64,000 nt of DNA, from the NCBI GenBank assembly GCA_016285185.1, contig JAEEQG010000148.1:90992-154991 (forward strand), given 5' to 3'. The position numbers and the translations under genes were made by a program. Below are positions 36,601 to 46,250 of this stretch, piece by piece (positions within the stretch are counted from its first letter, which is position 1; each line of letters opens with the position of its first letter). A model generated the notes under the pieces. The model was not told the origin of the DNA, made no database searches, and was given only the letters and a program-made list of their open reading frames with translations. The stretch is from Spirochaetota bacterium (lineage in GTDB: Bacteria; Spirochaetota; Spirochaetia; Treponematales; Treponemataceae).

Positions 36601-38576
36601 TGAACAAATTTATTGAAGTTGTTCTTAACATACCGGTTTTACAATCATTTACATATAAAGCACCTCCGAATTCTACCCCTGAACCGGGAAAACGCGCTGA
36701 AGTCTTTTTCGGTAATCGCAAAATGACAGCGTTTATTATAAACGTTATGGATACTCTTCCACAGGATTTGCCAATTCCGGAAAATTCCGTAAAAACCGCT
36801 CTACGTATAATCGATGATGAATGTCTTTTTAATGATGAGCTTATCGGCATCTCACGCTGGCTTTCAAATTTTTACCTCTGCTCACAGGGAGAAGCTCTGT
36901 CTTCTATGCTACCATCAGGTCGCCGCGAAGTTGAATCCGGAAGTCTTGCTTTTGAAGATGAAAACATAGAATTCCATCCGCATACACTTTCAGATGAACA
37001 AAAAGCAGCCGTAGAAAACATTACAAAAAATACGGATTCATTCGCTATACATTATGTATTCGGTGCAACTGGAACAGGGAAAACTGAAGTCTTTCTTCAG
37101 ACAGCTGAAACAATTCTTTCGCATGGAAAAGGAGTCATATATCTTGTTCCCGAAATTGCCCTTACACATCAGGTTATAGAAGCAGTAACACACAGATTCG
37201 GAAAGATTGCGGCAGTCCTTCATTCGGGGCTTACTCCAAGCCAAAAACTGTTTGAATGGAAAAGAATCCTTCACAGGGAAGCTAGAGTTGTAATCGGAGC
37301 AAGAAGTGCCGTTTTTGCGCCTGTTCCCGATCTTGGACTTATTATCATTGACGAAGAACATGACGGTTCATATAAATCGGGCACAACACCACGCTACAAT
37401 GGCAGGCAGGTAGCGGTAAAACGATGCAGCGATTTACATATTCCGCTTATAATGGGAAGTGCAACCCCGTCTGTTGAAACCTGGTATCTTATGCAAACAG
37501 GTGTAATTTCAAAGCATGTTCTTTCAAAACGTCTTTCAGGTGGTTCGCCGCCTCAGATACAAATTGTGGATCTTTCACAAAATCCGCAGGACGGTTGTAT
37601 TTCCGCAGAACTTGCAGATGAAATCTTAACGGCAAAAAAAGAAAACCGTCAGACAATCCTATTTTTGAACAAGCGCGGTTTTTCACATTTTTTTAAATGT
37701 AACACATGCGGATATGAACTAAAATGCAAAAACTGTTCTGTTTCCATGACATTTCATAAAAAAGAAAACAAATTCCGTTGCCATTACTGCGGCTGGACAA
37801 CAAATCCTCCTGCAGCATGTCCGGAATGCGGCTCGATTGACATATCATATTCCGGCTTTGGTACTGAATTCATTGAACAGGAAATCGCCGTAAAATTTCC
37901 CGAGTTACAACTTATCCGTCTGGATACAGATTCATTGTTGAACAAAAACGAGTTAAAAGAAAAACTGTCGAATTTTAGAAACAAAAAGGCAGACATACTG
38001 CTCGGTACACAAATGGTCGCAAAAGGGCTGAATTTTCCGGGCGTAAAGCTTGTAGGTATAATAAATGCAGACACCGGCCTTAATATGCCGGATTTTCGTG
38101 CGTCAGAACGAACCCATGCTCTTATAGTACAGGTTGCAGGACGTGCTGGAAGATTTTTCCCCGACGGTAAAGTAATCGTGCAAACATGGAATCCTCAAAG
38201 ACCAGCTATTCACTTTGCATGTACAGGACAATGTGAAAGTTTTTACGAACAGGAAATCCAAATGAGAAAAGTGCTTAACTTTCCGCCGTTTTCAAGAATG
38301 ATAAGGTTAGTTTTCCGTTCAAAAAATCCTAAAGATGCGGAAAATGCAGCCATAAGCGCATGCAAAATTCTTAAATCTGCCGGTTCTTCAATCAGCATAC
38401 TTGGACCAGCGGAATGCGCAATCTTTCAACTTTCGGGTAACTATAGATTTCAGCTTCTTTTACAAGATGAAAAAATAAGGTCCGTACAAAACTTTTGCAG
38501 ATATTTTCTTGCCAATTACAAACCTCTGCGCAATGTTTATCTTGAAATAGACGTTGACCCGGTTGCCCTTTTGTAA
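36600..38576 (+). CDS. priA: Primosomal replication-restart helicase PriA
   Basis: 658 residues. N-terminal DNA-binding domain, Walker A GATGTGKTEVFLQ, DEEH box IIIDEEHDGSYK, a zinc-binding Cys array (CNTCGYELKCKNCS and CHYCG/CPECG), and C-terminal helicase motifs ILLGTQMVAKGLNFP and QVAGRAGR. It overlaps the UDG stop (TAATG). It acts at stalled forks, consistent with neighbouring repair genes. Confidence 0.97.
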   Translation: MNKFIEVVLNIPVLQSFTYKAPPNSTPEPGKRAEVFFGNRKMTAFIINVMDTLPQDLPIPENSVKTALRIIDDECLFNDELIGISRWLSNFYLCSQGEALSSMLPSGRREVESGSLAFEDENIEFHPHTLSDEQKAAVENITKNTDSFAIHYVFGATGTGKTEVFLQTAETILSHGKGVIYLVPEIALTHQVIEAVTHRFGKIAAVLHSGLTPSQKLFEWKRILHREARVVIGARSAVFAPVPDLGLIIIDEEHDGSYKSGTTPRYNGRQVAVKRCSDLHIPLIMGSATPSVETWYLMQTGVISKHVLSKRLSGGSPPQIQIVDLSQNPQDGCISAELADEILTAKKENRQTILFLNKRGFSHFFKCNTCGYELKCKNCSVSMTFHKKENKFRCHYCGWTTNPPAACPECGSIDISYSGFGTEFIEQEIAVKFPELQLIRLDTDSLLNKNELKEKLSNFRNKKADILLGTQMVAKGLNFPGVKLVGIINADTGLNMPDFRASERTHALIVQVAGRAGRFFPDGKVIVQTWNPQRPAIHFACTGQCESFYEQEIQMRKVLNFPPFSRMIRLVFRSKNPKDAENAAISACKILKSAGSSISILGPAECAIFQLSGNYRFQLLLQDEKIRSVQNFCRYFLANYKPLRNVYLEIDVDPVALL

Positions 38577-38600
38577 ATGCTGGATATATAATTACACAAC

Positions 38601-38606
38601 TATAAT
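38601..38606 (+). promoter_or_regulatory. -10 box of malQ
   Basis: TATAAT 21 nt before the ATG; the leader would contain AGAGG as the Shine-Dalgarno sequence. No convincing -35 box was found. Confidence 0.4.
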
Positions 38607-38627
38607 TTATCAGAGGTATTTCCAATT

Positions 38628-40202
38628 ATGAAACGAAGAAGCGGAATCTTGCTGCATCCTACATCTTTACCAGGCAAAGGCGGAATCGGAACAATCGGAG
38701 AAAATGCATATAAATTTATTGACTGGCTCAAATCGGCCGGACAAACTCTTTGGCAGATTTTACCGCTAACCCCTACAGGATACGGAGATTCACCCTATTC
38801 ATCTTTTTCAACATTTGCAGGCAATCCGCTTCTCATTGATCTTGATATGCTTGTAAAAGACGGCTTTCTTGATAAAAAGCAAAGTATTCCACCGGAATAT
38901 GTTCAAAACACAAACAGAGTTGACTTTGGGGCAGTCGTTTACTGGAAAATCCCGATATTAAAAACAGCTTCAAAACAGTTTAAAGAACATGCAAAGCCTG
39001 AACTCCTTGAAGAATATAAAAAGTTTAAAACAGCTAACAAAGACTGGCTTTATAACTATGCAAGTTTTATGAGTATAAAAGAATATTATGATGAAAAAGC
39101 CTGCAACGAAAAAGTCTGCAGTTCCATATGGAACGAATACTGGCCAACGGAGCTTGCGCTTTTTAATGAAGAAGCAGTATCACAATGGAACAGAACGCAT
39201 AGGATAGAAGTTGAAAGCCACTGTATAATCCAGTTTTTCTTTTACAGGCAGTGGTCTGCACTTAAAGAATATGCGCATAAAAACGGTATTAGTATAATCG
39301 GTGACATACCTATTTTTGTAGCAATGGATTCTGCAGACGCATGGTCAAACCAGCATTTGTTCCAACTGGATAAAAACGGAAAACCTAAAGCCGTTGCCGG
39401 TGTTCCGCCTGATTACTTCAGCGCTACAGGACAATTGTGGGGAAATCCGCTTTATGACTGGGATGCCATGCAAAAAGAACACTTTTCATGGTGGCTCAGG
39501 CGTATAAAAAAGGTTAATGAGCTTGTAGACTTTATTCGCATAGATCATTTCAGAGGTTTTGACGCATACTGGCGCGTTCCTGCTGGCGAAAAGACGGCCG
39601 TTAACGGAGAATGGATAAAAACGCCGGGCAAAGAGTTGTTTCAGACTATACAGAAAAAGCTTGGAAACATACCTATCATAGCCGAAGACCTTGGTGTTAT
39701 CACAGAAGATGTTACTAAACTTCGAGAGGAGTTCGGACTTCCGGGAATGAAAGTCCTTCAGTTTGCATTCAACAGCGATGAAGTTGCACAAAATGGATTC
39801 ATAAACCCTTTTATGCCGCACATGTACAGCAAAAACTGCGTTGTATACACAGGAACCCACGACAATTCAACAACAATGGGGTATCTTTCTTCTCTGCCGG
39901 AAGCAGACCTTAAAATTGTTTGCAAATACCTCGGTTTTGATTTTAAAACCTCACAGAAATGGATTAAAAACGGCACTTTGTGCCGTTCTTTTATAAAACT
40001 GGCTTTGTCTTCAGTTGCAGATTTTGCTGTAATTCCGATGCAGGATATATTGGAACTTGGTGATGAGGCTCGTATGAATATGCCTTCCACCGCAGGCGGT
40101 CATAACTGGCAGTGGCGGCTGACACAAAGTCAGCTGAGTGCAAAAAGGGCTGTAGAACTAAAAGAAATGAGCTACACATACGGAAGAAATTTTGCGGAAT
40201 AA
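38628..40202 (+). CDS. malQ: 4-alpha-glucanotransferase (amylomaltase)
   Basis: 524 residues, GH77. Transfers maltodextrin segments between glucans. Conserved segments: GILLHPTSLPGKGGIG, LPLTPTGYGDSPYSS, the nucleophile region FIRIDHFRGFDAYW, the acid/base region IIAEDLGVIT, and YTGTHDNSTT. A hairpin with a T-run spans its stop codon. With glgA in the window it suggests storage-glucan metabolism. Confidence 0.97.
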   Translation: MKRRSGILLHPTSLPGKGGIGTIGENAYKFIDWLKSAGQTLWQILPLTPTGYGDSPYSSFSTFAGNPLLIDLDMLVKDGFLDKKQSIPPEYVQNTNRVDFGAVVYWKIPILKTASKQFKEHAKPELLEEYKKFKTANKDWLYNYASFMSIKEYYDEKACNEKVCSSIWNEYWPTELALFNEEAVSQWNRTHRIEVESHCIIQFFFYRQWSALKEYAHKNGISIIGDIPIFVAMDSADAWSNQHLFQLDKNGKPKAVAGVPPDYFSATGQLWGNPLYDWDAMQKEHFSWWLRRIKKVNELVDFIRIDHFRGFDAYWRVPAGEKTAVNGEWIKTPGKELFQTIQKKLGNIPIIAEDLGVITEDVTKLREEFGLPGMKVLQFAFNSDEVAQNGFINPFMPHMYSKNCVVYTGTHDNSTTMGYLSSLPEADLKIVCKYLGFDFKTSQKWIKNGTLCRSFIKLALSSVADFAVIPMQDILELGDEARMNMPSTAGGHNWQWRLTQSQLSAKRAVELKEMSYTYGRNFAE

Positions 40203-40219
40203 GATTCTATTCCGTTTTT
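40195..40219 (+). terminator. Terminator overlapping the malQ and sulfatase stop codons
   Basis: CGGAATA (40195-40201), a 6-nt loop, TATTCCG (40208-40214) and TTTTT. The stem includes the malQ TAA and the last codons of the convergent gene. Confidence 0.75.
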
Positions 40220-42243
40220 GATTCGTTTATATTATTCCAGATTCGTCTGTAATAATCCCGTTCCAGAACCAGTTCCGAATATTTTATTTTCTGTGCAAGC
40301 TGTTTTTTTACAGCGGAAATATCTTCCTGTGTTATTTCCTTATCATCCTGTGGAACTGCGGAATCACGGTCACCGCGATATTTTAACTTGTCAGTAATAA
40401 CATTTATGCACTTAAAGACAACAAACGGATCCGCATCCGAAAAAACATCGTGACCTATAAACAATCTGCTGTCATAAGGCAGACCAAATAAATTGGAAAG
40501 AGTCGGTAATATGTCAAGGTTAGAGCAGATTTTGCTTACCTCAACAGGTTTTTGACCTGGATTGTAGATAATCATATTATTTTCGTACAAACCGAATGTG
40601 GAATCAAAGTGTTTCCCAGCCAAAAGGCGCATTTGTTCAATAGTAAGACCATAAGGATAGTGATCTGCTGCGAGTACGATAACTGTATCTTCCGCGATTC
40701 CACGTTTTTCAAGTTCTTCAAGAATATACCCCAACGCGTTGTCAAGGTCGATTGTACATGCAAAATACGCTTTTATAGCCTCGTCATAATCAAGATATTC
40801 AACTTCTTCCCTGTGTTTTATTGCAATTGCATTTGCCCAAAAATCATACGGAAGATGTCCGCTTATCGTCATATAATATGCGTGGAATTTCGGCTCTTCA
40901 ATATATTCCGGCAACGTAATCTTCATCATTTCATGGTCAGAATCCGGCCATGATTCAGTCGTTCTGTATCCGTCACCCATTGAAGAAAAATCATATCCCA
41001 TGTTTGGATGCGATATATTTCTGTCGTAATAAGAACCGAGATAATTGTGATAGGCTTTTGTCGTGTAGCCCAAACGTCGGAACTGGTTCCCGAGCGCAAA
41101 CGGCAGAAAGTTTTTGGCAGAATCACGAAAGCTGTAAGTTCCTGATTTTGGTAGAAGGCTCAGACAATTAACATATTCTCCGTCTGTCGTAGAAACTTCC
41201 CAATACGGTGTATAAAAGTTTGTAAACTTAAAACCCTCATTCATCATCTTGTACAATACCGGTGTTACATCTTCGCGAACTACAGCAGACCAAAAACTTT
41301 CCGCAGTAATGAATATAAGGTTTTTACCCTTGAAAATTCCTGTGTATTCGTTTTCATAATCAGGTTTGAGAGACGAAAAATATCTGTCCATATCATGTAA
41401 TTGCTCGTCACTTTCATCATTCAGCAAAGTTTCAAAATCAATTGGCAATATGTTTGCTTTTTTCTTTGGTATTGCATTCACTACTATTTCAGAATCATCA
41501 CTTTGTATTTCTGTATCGAATATCACATTATTTTCAGATAATAAAATCTTCCCGATTTTCCGTAAAATAACAGCAGATAAATAATCATTACCGTATATCA
41601 TACGTTTTGCATCCAGTACAAGAGAATTCCGACCACCAAGAATAGTCATAGTTTTTACAACTGGTTGTTTTTCTGTATAAACGGAAATAGCAGAATTTGA
41701 TATATCAGTTCTGAATGGAATAAATGTCATAATAAAAGACAAATTAAGAGTAATAAACAAGGATGAAAAAATAAAAATAGTAGCACAGTTTTTTTTAATT
41801 CTATACTTCTTTATAAGCTCAGGGGGAAAAAAGCTTAATGGAAGTGTTAAAAGTAGAAGTATAAGATACAAAATATTAGATTTTATAGTTCCTGCAACAA
41901 TCTGCGGAAAATTTACAATAGCCATCCCCCCCTTAAGGATAACACCTAATGTGGCAAATGTCGAAAAAACACCAAAAAAACATATTTGCACCGCATAATA
42001 GATTCCTGTAATGATAGTAACAAATGCCGAAACAATGTTTAACAGCGGTCTTTCCATTAAGGCCAGAAATAGTGCCGTTAATAAAGAATACGTGAAAATC
42101 GAAGAAAGAAGAAAATATGAAACAGGAATTACATCCGTTGCAATACGTAGTATGTATTCAAAAAAAAGATACAGAAAAAAATAGTAAATCCATAAAATAA
42201 GGATTTTTAATAAAAATTTTTTTTGAGATTCATCAGATTCCAT
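40207..42243 (-). CDS. LTA-synthase-type membrane sulfatase/phosphatase-superfamily protein
   Basis: About 678 residues. Five N-terminal transmembrane helices (to about residue 190) and an extracytoplasmic alkaline-phosphatase-like domain with the sulfatase-type metal site: ITAESFWSAV, the nucleophile Thr in STTDGEY, and AADHYPYGL. Family members transfer phosphoglycerol or phosphoethanolamine to cell-surface glycans; Gram-negative-type spirochaetes lack classical LTA, so the acceptor is unknown. I choose the ATG at 42243 (AGG 6 nt upstream), which overlaps the preceding gene by 11 nt; an ATG 30 nt further up is less likely. Confidence 0.85.
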   Translation of the reverse strand: MESDESQKKFLLKILILWIYYFFLYLFFEYILRIATDVIPVSYFLLSSIFTYSLLTALFLALMERPLLNIVSAFVTIITGIYYAVQICFFGVFSTFATLGVILKGGMAIVNFPQIVAGTIKSNILYLILLLLTLPLSFFPPELIKKYRIKKNCATIFIFSSLFITLNLSFIMTFIPFRTDISNSAISVYTEKQPVVKTMTILGGRNSLVLDAKRMIYGNDYLSAVILRKIGKILLSENNVIFDTEIQSDDSEIVVNAIPKKKANILPIDFETLLNDESDEQLHDMDRYFSSLKPDYENEYTGIFKGKNLIFITAESFWSAVVREDVTPVLYKMMNEGFKFTNFYTPYWEVSTTDGEYVNCLSLLPKSGTYSFRDSAKNFLPFALGNQFRRLGYTTKAYHNYLGSYYDRNISHPNMGYDFSSMGDGYRTTESWPDSDHEMMKITLPEYIEEPKFHAYYMTISGHLPYDFWANAIAIKHREEVEYLDYDEAIKAYFACTIDLDNALGYILEELEKRGIAEDTVIVLAADHYPYGLTIEQMRLLAGKHFDSTFGLYENNMIIYNPGQKPVEVSKICSNLDILPTLSNLFGLPYDSRLFIGHDVFSDADPFVVFKCINVITDKLKYRGDRDSAVPQDDKEITQEDISAVKKQLAQKIKYSELVLERDYYRRIWNNINESKTE

Positions 42244-43354
42244 AAAGAACCTGATCGGCAAAAGCTGCAGCAAGCTTTTTTCTTGCGGTATTTGTTGCAG
42301 CCCATTCTGATTTTTCCTTTATCTCTATTGTCTGTTCAGAAACAAGAAGTTCTTTGTCTTCCAGAATATTGCGAACTTTCATGTTTCCCTTTAATGCTAC
42401 TATATAACCGTCTTCAACCTTTTCAACTTTTTCATATTTTATCGTACCATATATAAGATATGTTACATTTTTTCCGAACAATGCAGAGGCTTCTTTTTGT
42501 ACGGCCACATCGTTTCCAGCAACAATAGAAGATGTAAAATCACAGTTTCCTATTCTTGTAAACCCTTTGTTTATAAGAGCTGTTAAAACAAGAGATGAAG
42601 TTTCTGAATTTGTAGTAATAGGATTTCCACCTTTTGTAAAGTCAACGAATGCTATAGATCCACCGGAAGATTTCATGTTCGTACTAACTCTGCAAGGTAA
42701 TTCTATAGATGGTAGTTCCGTAAATAAATCTGCATTATTTGGAGATAATGAAAAAGTAATTGTTTTGTTATATGGCAAAGAAGATACAGGACACTCAAAC
42801 GTAACAACCCCTTCTTCATCGGACTGTATATCCTTTTTACAATATATTAACTCGCCATCTTCTGAAACTTCAGGAAATGTTACTGTTATTGGGAAATTTC
42901 CAGCCGGATGAAGATTTGATTTTAGCTTGACAATAAATGGAGATGAAAAAGCCTTATTTTTTATTGTCGTATTAGGAGCTTTCACTTTCTCAAATTTATA
43001 ATCTGAAATATACTCATCAAGAGAGTTTTTCATTTCCAAGACAACAGTTGTTGCCTCGTCAGTAACAGTATTTGTAGAATTGATTTCTCTATTTGCGGAT
43101 ATATATATTTCGCAGGCTTTTTCAAAATTATTTTTTTCCAGTGAATCAACAAAATCACTCTTGTAGTTTTCTATTTTTTTACTCAGCAGTTCCTCAAGAC
43201 TGATTTCTTTTACAGTAGTTTTTTTTGTTGTATTATTATTGTTAGTATTACGGACTTCCGTATTATCAGTATTTCCCGAAGCATATACAAGATATGTTGA
43301 AATTATACATAAAAAAACAGCTGCAAAAAAAGTCTTTATCAAAATAAACCTCAT
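42233..43354 (-). CDS. Exported protein of unknown function
   Basis: 373 residues. A signal peptide (about 1-26, FFAAVFLCIISTYLVYASG), an Asn/Thr-rich low-complexity linker, a helical stretch (about 50-110), a beta-rich middle region, and a C-terminal part (about 245-373) with the pattern ADxF-like YLIYGTIKYEKVEKV and ALKGNMKVRNILED that faintly recalls CsgG/LPP20-type periplasmic proteins. I do not recognise the family. It overlaps the sulfatase gene by 11 nt, so they are probably co-transcribed and may share a surface-glycan function. Confidence 0.7.
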   Translation of the reverse strand: MRFILIKTFFAAVFLCIISTYLVYASGNTDNTEVRNTNNNNTTKKTTVKEISLEELLSKKIENYKSDFVDSLEKNNFEKACEIYISANREINSTNTVTDEATTVVLEMKNSLDEYISDYKFEKVKAPNTTIKNKAFSSPFIVKLKSNLHPAGNFPITVTFPEVSEDGELIYCKKDIQSDEEGVVTFECPVSSLPYNKTITFSLSPNNADLFTELPSIELPCRVSTNMKSSGGSIAFVDFTKGGNPITTNSETSSLVLTALINKGFTRIGNCDFTSSIVAGNDVAVQKEASALFGKNVTYLIYGTIKYEKVEKVEDGYIVALKGNMKVRNILEDKELLVSEQTIEIKEKSEWAATNTARKKLAAAFADQVLYGI

Positions 43355-43393
43355 TAAATAATGTGTGATTTAAATATAATTTTATCAAAAAGA

Positions 43394-44959
43394 TTACTGT
43401 TTTTCAAGCTGAGAATAATACATCGGAAGATAATGCTGTTGTATTATATTTTTCCATGAATAAGTTTTGAAAACATAATCAGCTGCATAACATGCAATTT
43501 GTTTAAGCTTTTCTGGAGTTTTCCTTTTTTTTTCTGCCAGTTCAAGCATTTTTCCTGCAAGAATCTCAGGTTCATTCGGTTGATATAAAAATCCTGTCTG
43601 TCCATCAAGAATTTTTTTCAAACCACCTGTTGCATGTGCAATCGGAATAGTTCCAAAAATTTGCCCTATAAAATCTTCAAGACCACACGGTTCAAAGAAA
43701 CTCGGGAGAACAAGAAAATCAGCAGATGCAACGCAAAGTCTTACAAAGGCTCTGTCATAACCACGTATATACATATATCTGCCGTCATATTTTTCAGCAA
43801 GCATAATATGAGTATTTTCTAATACCCTATCCCCCTGCCCCATAATCATAAAACAACAGTTAGGATTTCTTTCAAGCAGCATTTCCGCAGCATCCGCAAG
43901 AATTTCCAATCCTTTCTGATGAACAATTCTGCCATGATATGAAAAATAAACGTTGTGAGGTTTGTTTTCTACACGGCCGAAACATTCCAAACCCGGAATA
44001 TTAAAACCACCTTTTCTTGCAGTTTTTAGGAAAAAGTTCCTGCATAAGGTTTTACCCTTAAGCTTTCCTCCTGCAGGATCAAATTCGTACGGGAGAAGTG
44101 ATATCGTTTTATCTGTCGGCGTATAGCGTGTAAAATCAATCCCGTTTGTTATCCCCTGAATTTTTATTTTTTTCTCATAAAAAGCGGCAGAAAGACCTGC
44201 TGTGTCATTATTTTTCGGATCTGACAGTTCTTCCGCATACCATGGTGAAACTGTAAAAAGTTTTGCAAATGATGCACCGACTAAAAACGGTTCTACCTGT
44301 CCATTCAGCAATCCAGTCTGTAAAAGTGGAAACGGCAATCCTGTATAGGCGTATGCTTCTTCAATAGAATTGAACTGCTGATGATAACCGGGGCCTGCAT
44401 TATGAATTGTTATAAAAAACTTTGTTTTTGCAAATAACGCAGAATGCGCTGGTGAGGCTTTGGCAAACGCTGGTAATAATGCCGTATGTGCATCCTGGCA
44501 CTGGACAATATCAGGCCTTTCACCTGAAAGTTGCGAATAAGCAATAACAGCTTTTTGAAACAAAACATTCATGATATTTGCGTCTTTGTGTCCATGCCCG
44601 CATATACATGAAGAATCTTTTCTCTCGTCTTCTGCAGTATAAACATACACAGCTTTTTTCTCGGTAAAAATCATGTTCATTACAAAAACTATGCGTACAC
44701 CGTTTATTTCAGCCTGTGAAAATGCAATTTTATATTCTGTCCCGTTACAATTTACCCTGGCTAAGGATGCTGTAAGTTTTTCTATTTTTGAAAGCCGCCG
44801 TATTATTGTACAGCCGTAGAACGGCATAAAAACCGTAACATCAATACCGTTTTTTACCAGATTTTCAGCAAGAGAACATGAAACATTTTTAACTCCACCA
44901 GCTTCAGCAATACCGGCATATTCTCTTGTAACTTCCCAGACTGTAAGCTTTCTGTTCAA
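43394..44959 (-). CDS. glgA: Glycogen synthase-like glycosyltransferase (GT5)
   Basis: About 521 residues from the TTG at 44959, which follows GGGCGGGG and comes one base after the stop of the preceding gene; a longer start would overlap that gene by about 50 nt and add an unrelated hydrophobic leader. GT-B fold with HDAHTALLPAF-like QCQDAHTALL, FHGRIVHQKG-like SYHGRIVHQKGLEIL, and the catalytic FEPCGLEDF region. The N-terminal KTGGL motif that binds ADP-glucose reads AEAGGVKN, so its Lys is replaced by Glu; donor specificity could differ. Confidence 0.88.
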   Translation of the reverse strand: MNRKLTVWEVTREYAGIAEAGGVKNVSCSLAENLVKNGIDVTVFMPFYGCTIIRRLSKIEKLTASLARVNCNGTEYKIAFSQAEINGVRIVFVMNMIFTEKKAVYVYTAEDERKDSSCICGHGHKDANIMNVLFQKAVIAYSQLSGERPDIVQCQDAHTALLPAFAKASPAHSALFAKTKFFITIHNAGPGYHQQFNSIEEAYAYTGLPFPLLQTGLLNGQVEPFLVGASFAKLFTVSPWYAEELSDPKNNDTAGLSAAFYEKKIKIQGITNGIDFTRYTPTDKTISLLPYEFDPAGGKLKGKTLCRNFFLKTARKGGFNIPGLECFGRVENKPHNVYFSYHGRIVHQKGLEILADAAEMLLERNPNCCFMIMGQGDRVLENTHIMLAEKYDGRYMYIRGYDRAFVRLCVASADFLVLPSFFEPCGLEDFIGQIFGTIPIAHATGGLKKILDGQTGFLYQPNEPEILAGKMLELAEKKRKTPEKLKQIACYAADYVFKTYSWKNIIQQHYLPMYYSQLEKQ

Positions 44960-44960
44960 A

Positions 44961-45302
44961 CTAAACCCCGCCCGACAGGAAATCAATACCACTGGAAAAA
45001 AACAAAAAAACAACAGATACCAGAATATTTAAAACACTTATCAAGATATTTCTTAGATAGTTAAATGTTTTCTTATAAAATGAAAAGAACAATCCGCCAA
45101 AAATCAACATTATTCCTAAAATCAAAAGACAAATTGAAAACACAGACATACATCTCAGAATAATTAACTGGGAAATATCCAAAAAACTCTGATAATTACC
45201 CATCGTATACAATGCAAGCAGAGCAAAAAGCATAAGGAAAAAGAAAACGCTTATTCTGTACAGAATTCGGTATAAAACGTTTTTTTGAGTTAATTTGTCC
45301 AT
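44961..45302 (-). CDS. Small integral membrane protein, unknown
   Basis: 113 residues with three to four predicted membrane helices (about 10-32, 45-65, 66-78, 87-113) and no recognisable domain. It has a good promoter upstream and precedes glgA by one base, so the two should be co-transcribed. Function unknown. Confidence 0.65.
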   Translation of the reverse strand: MDKLTQKNVLYRILYRISVFFFLMLFALLALYTMGNYQSFLDISQLIILRCMSVFSICLLILGIMLIFGGLFFSFYKKTFNYLRNILISVLNILVSVVFLFFSSGIDFLSGGV

Positions 45303-45332
45303 AAAAAATATTGCAGTTTTCTCCTGAGTGAG

Positions 45333-45361
45333 AGTATACTTTACACATTAATAAAAGTCTA
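45333..45361 (-). promoter_or_regulatory. Promoter of the small membrane protein-glgA unit
   Basis: On the minus strand TAGACT (45361-45356), 17 bp, TATACT (45338-45333). TAGACT is also the -35 box of ruvA. The leader contains GGAG. Confidence 0.6.
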
Positions 45362-45391
45362 TCGGTATAGAAAAACCGGAGCAGGAGAAAC

Positions 45392-46246
45392 ATGAAAAAA
45401 GCCTTTATATCACTGATTATTCTGATTATTGCGGCAGGCACTGTTTTTGTTTTCGGATGGATTCAAATTTTTGTACCAATTGGTAAATACGGTGTTCTTG
45501 CATCAAAAACAAGCGGAATAGATCCTGTACCGGTTACAAACGGTGTTTTCAGCTGGAAGTGGGAACGACTTATTCCAACAAATACAGAACTTTACATTTT
45601 TAGTATAGAACCACAAAGGTTCACAACATCAATATCTGGAGAACTTCCTTTTGCTTCAGAGTACAACAATGCGTTTTCAACAAATTACGATTTTTCATAT
45701 GACTATACTGTTACCTTATCGTTGGCAGTAAGACAGGAGTATTTACCTCAACTTGTGAAGGACTTTTCTGTCAAAACAGATGATAACCTTTCTGACCTAT
45801 TATCTCAACAAGTTCAGAATATAAGCAGCGATATAGTGCAATTTTTGATAACTTCAAATAATACAGAAAATGTATTTGTTCATACATCACTTGACATACC
45901 TGAAATTATAAACGGAATAGATGCTTATGGGAAATATCCATTTGTCCTGTTCAATTCTGTAGAAGTAAAGAAAACAAAATCACCTGATTTGGTTCTATAC
46001 GAATCTGTTAAAAACAGTTATTCAGAATATAGAGCCCAGACTCAGGGACATATTCTTGATACAGTTGTTAAAGAAAACCAGACAAGTTCCGAAGACTACT
46101 TTCTCTTTGAGCGGTACCGCAATTTGGGAAAATTACTTACAGAATATCCGGTTTTGATTGATTATCTTGCAGTCCAGCAGGATGATTTAACAACCGCATT
46201 CGAAAAACTGAAAGCAGTAAGAACTACAAAAGCAGAAACTGAATAA
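45392..46246 (+). CDS. Membrane-anchored protein, weakly SPFH/band-7-like
   Basis: 284 residues: one N-terminal transmembrane helix (about 4-26) followed by a soluble domain. The segment just after the helix, VPIGKYGVLASKTSGIDPVP and then LIPTNTELYIFSI, resembles the start of SPFH/prohibitin domains, but I see no clear match further on, so this is tentative. AGGAG lies 5 nt before the ATG. The next gene starts 4 nt after its stop. Confidence 0.65.
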   Translation: MKKAFISLIILIIAAGTVFVFGWIQIFVPIGKYGVLASKTSGIDPVPVTNGVFSWKWERLIPTNTELYIFSIEPQRFTTSISGELPFASEYNNAFSTNYDFSYDYTVTLSLAVRQEYLPQLVKDFSVKTDDNLSDLLSQQVQNISSDIVQFLITSNNTENVFVHTSLDIPEIINGIDAYGKYPFVLFNSVEVKKTKSPDLVLYESVKNSYSEYRAQTQGHILDTVVKENQTSSEDYFLFERYRNLGKLLTEYPVLIDYLAVQQDDLTTAFEKLKAVRTTKAETE

Positions 46247-46250
46247 GGAC

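Noticed and set aside
42244..42273. Upstream ATG for the LTA-type sulfatase
   Set aside because: It adds ten residues inside the preceding gene and lacks a ribosome-binding site; the ATG at 42243 has AGG at good spacing.
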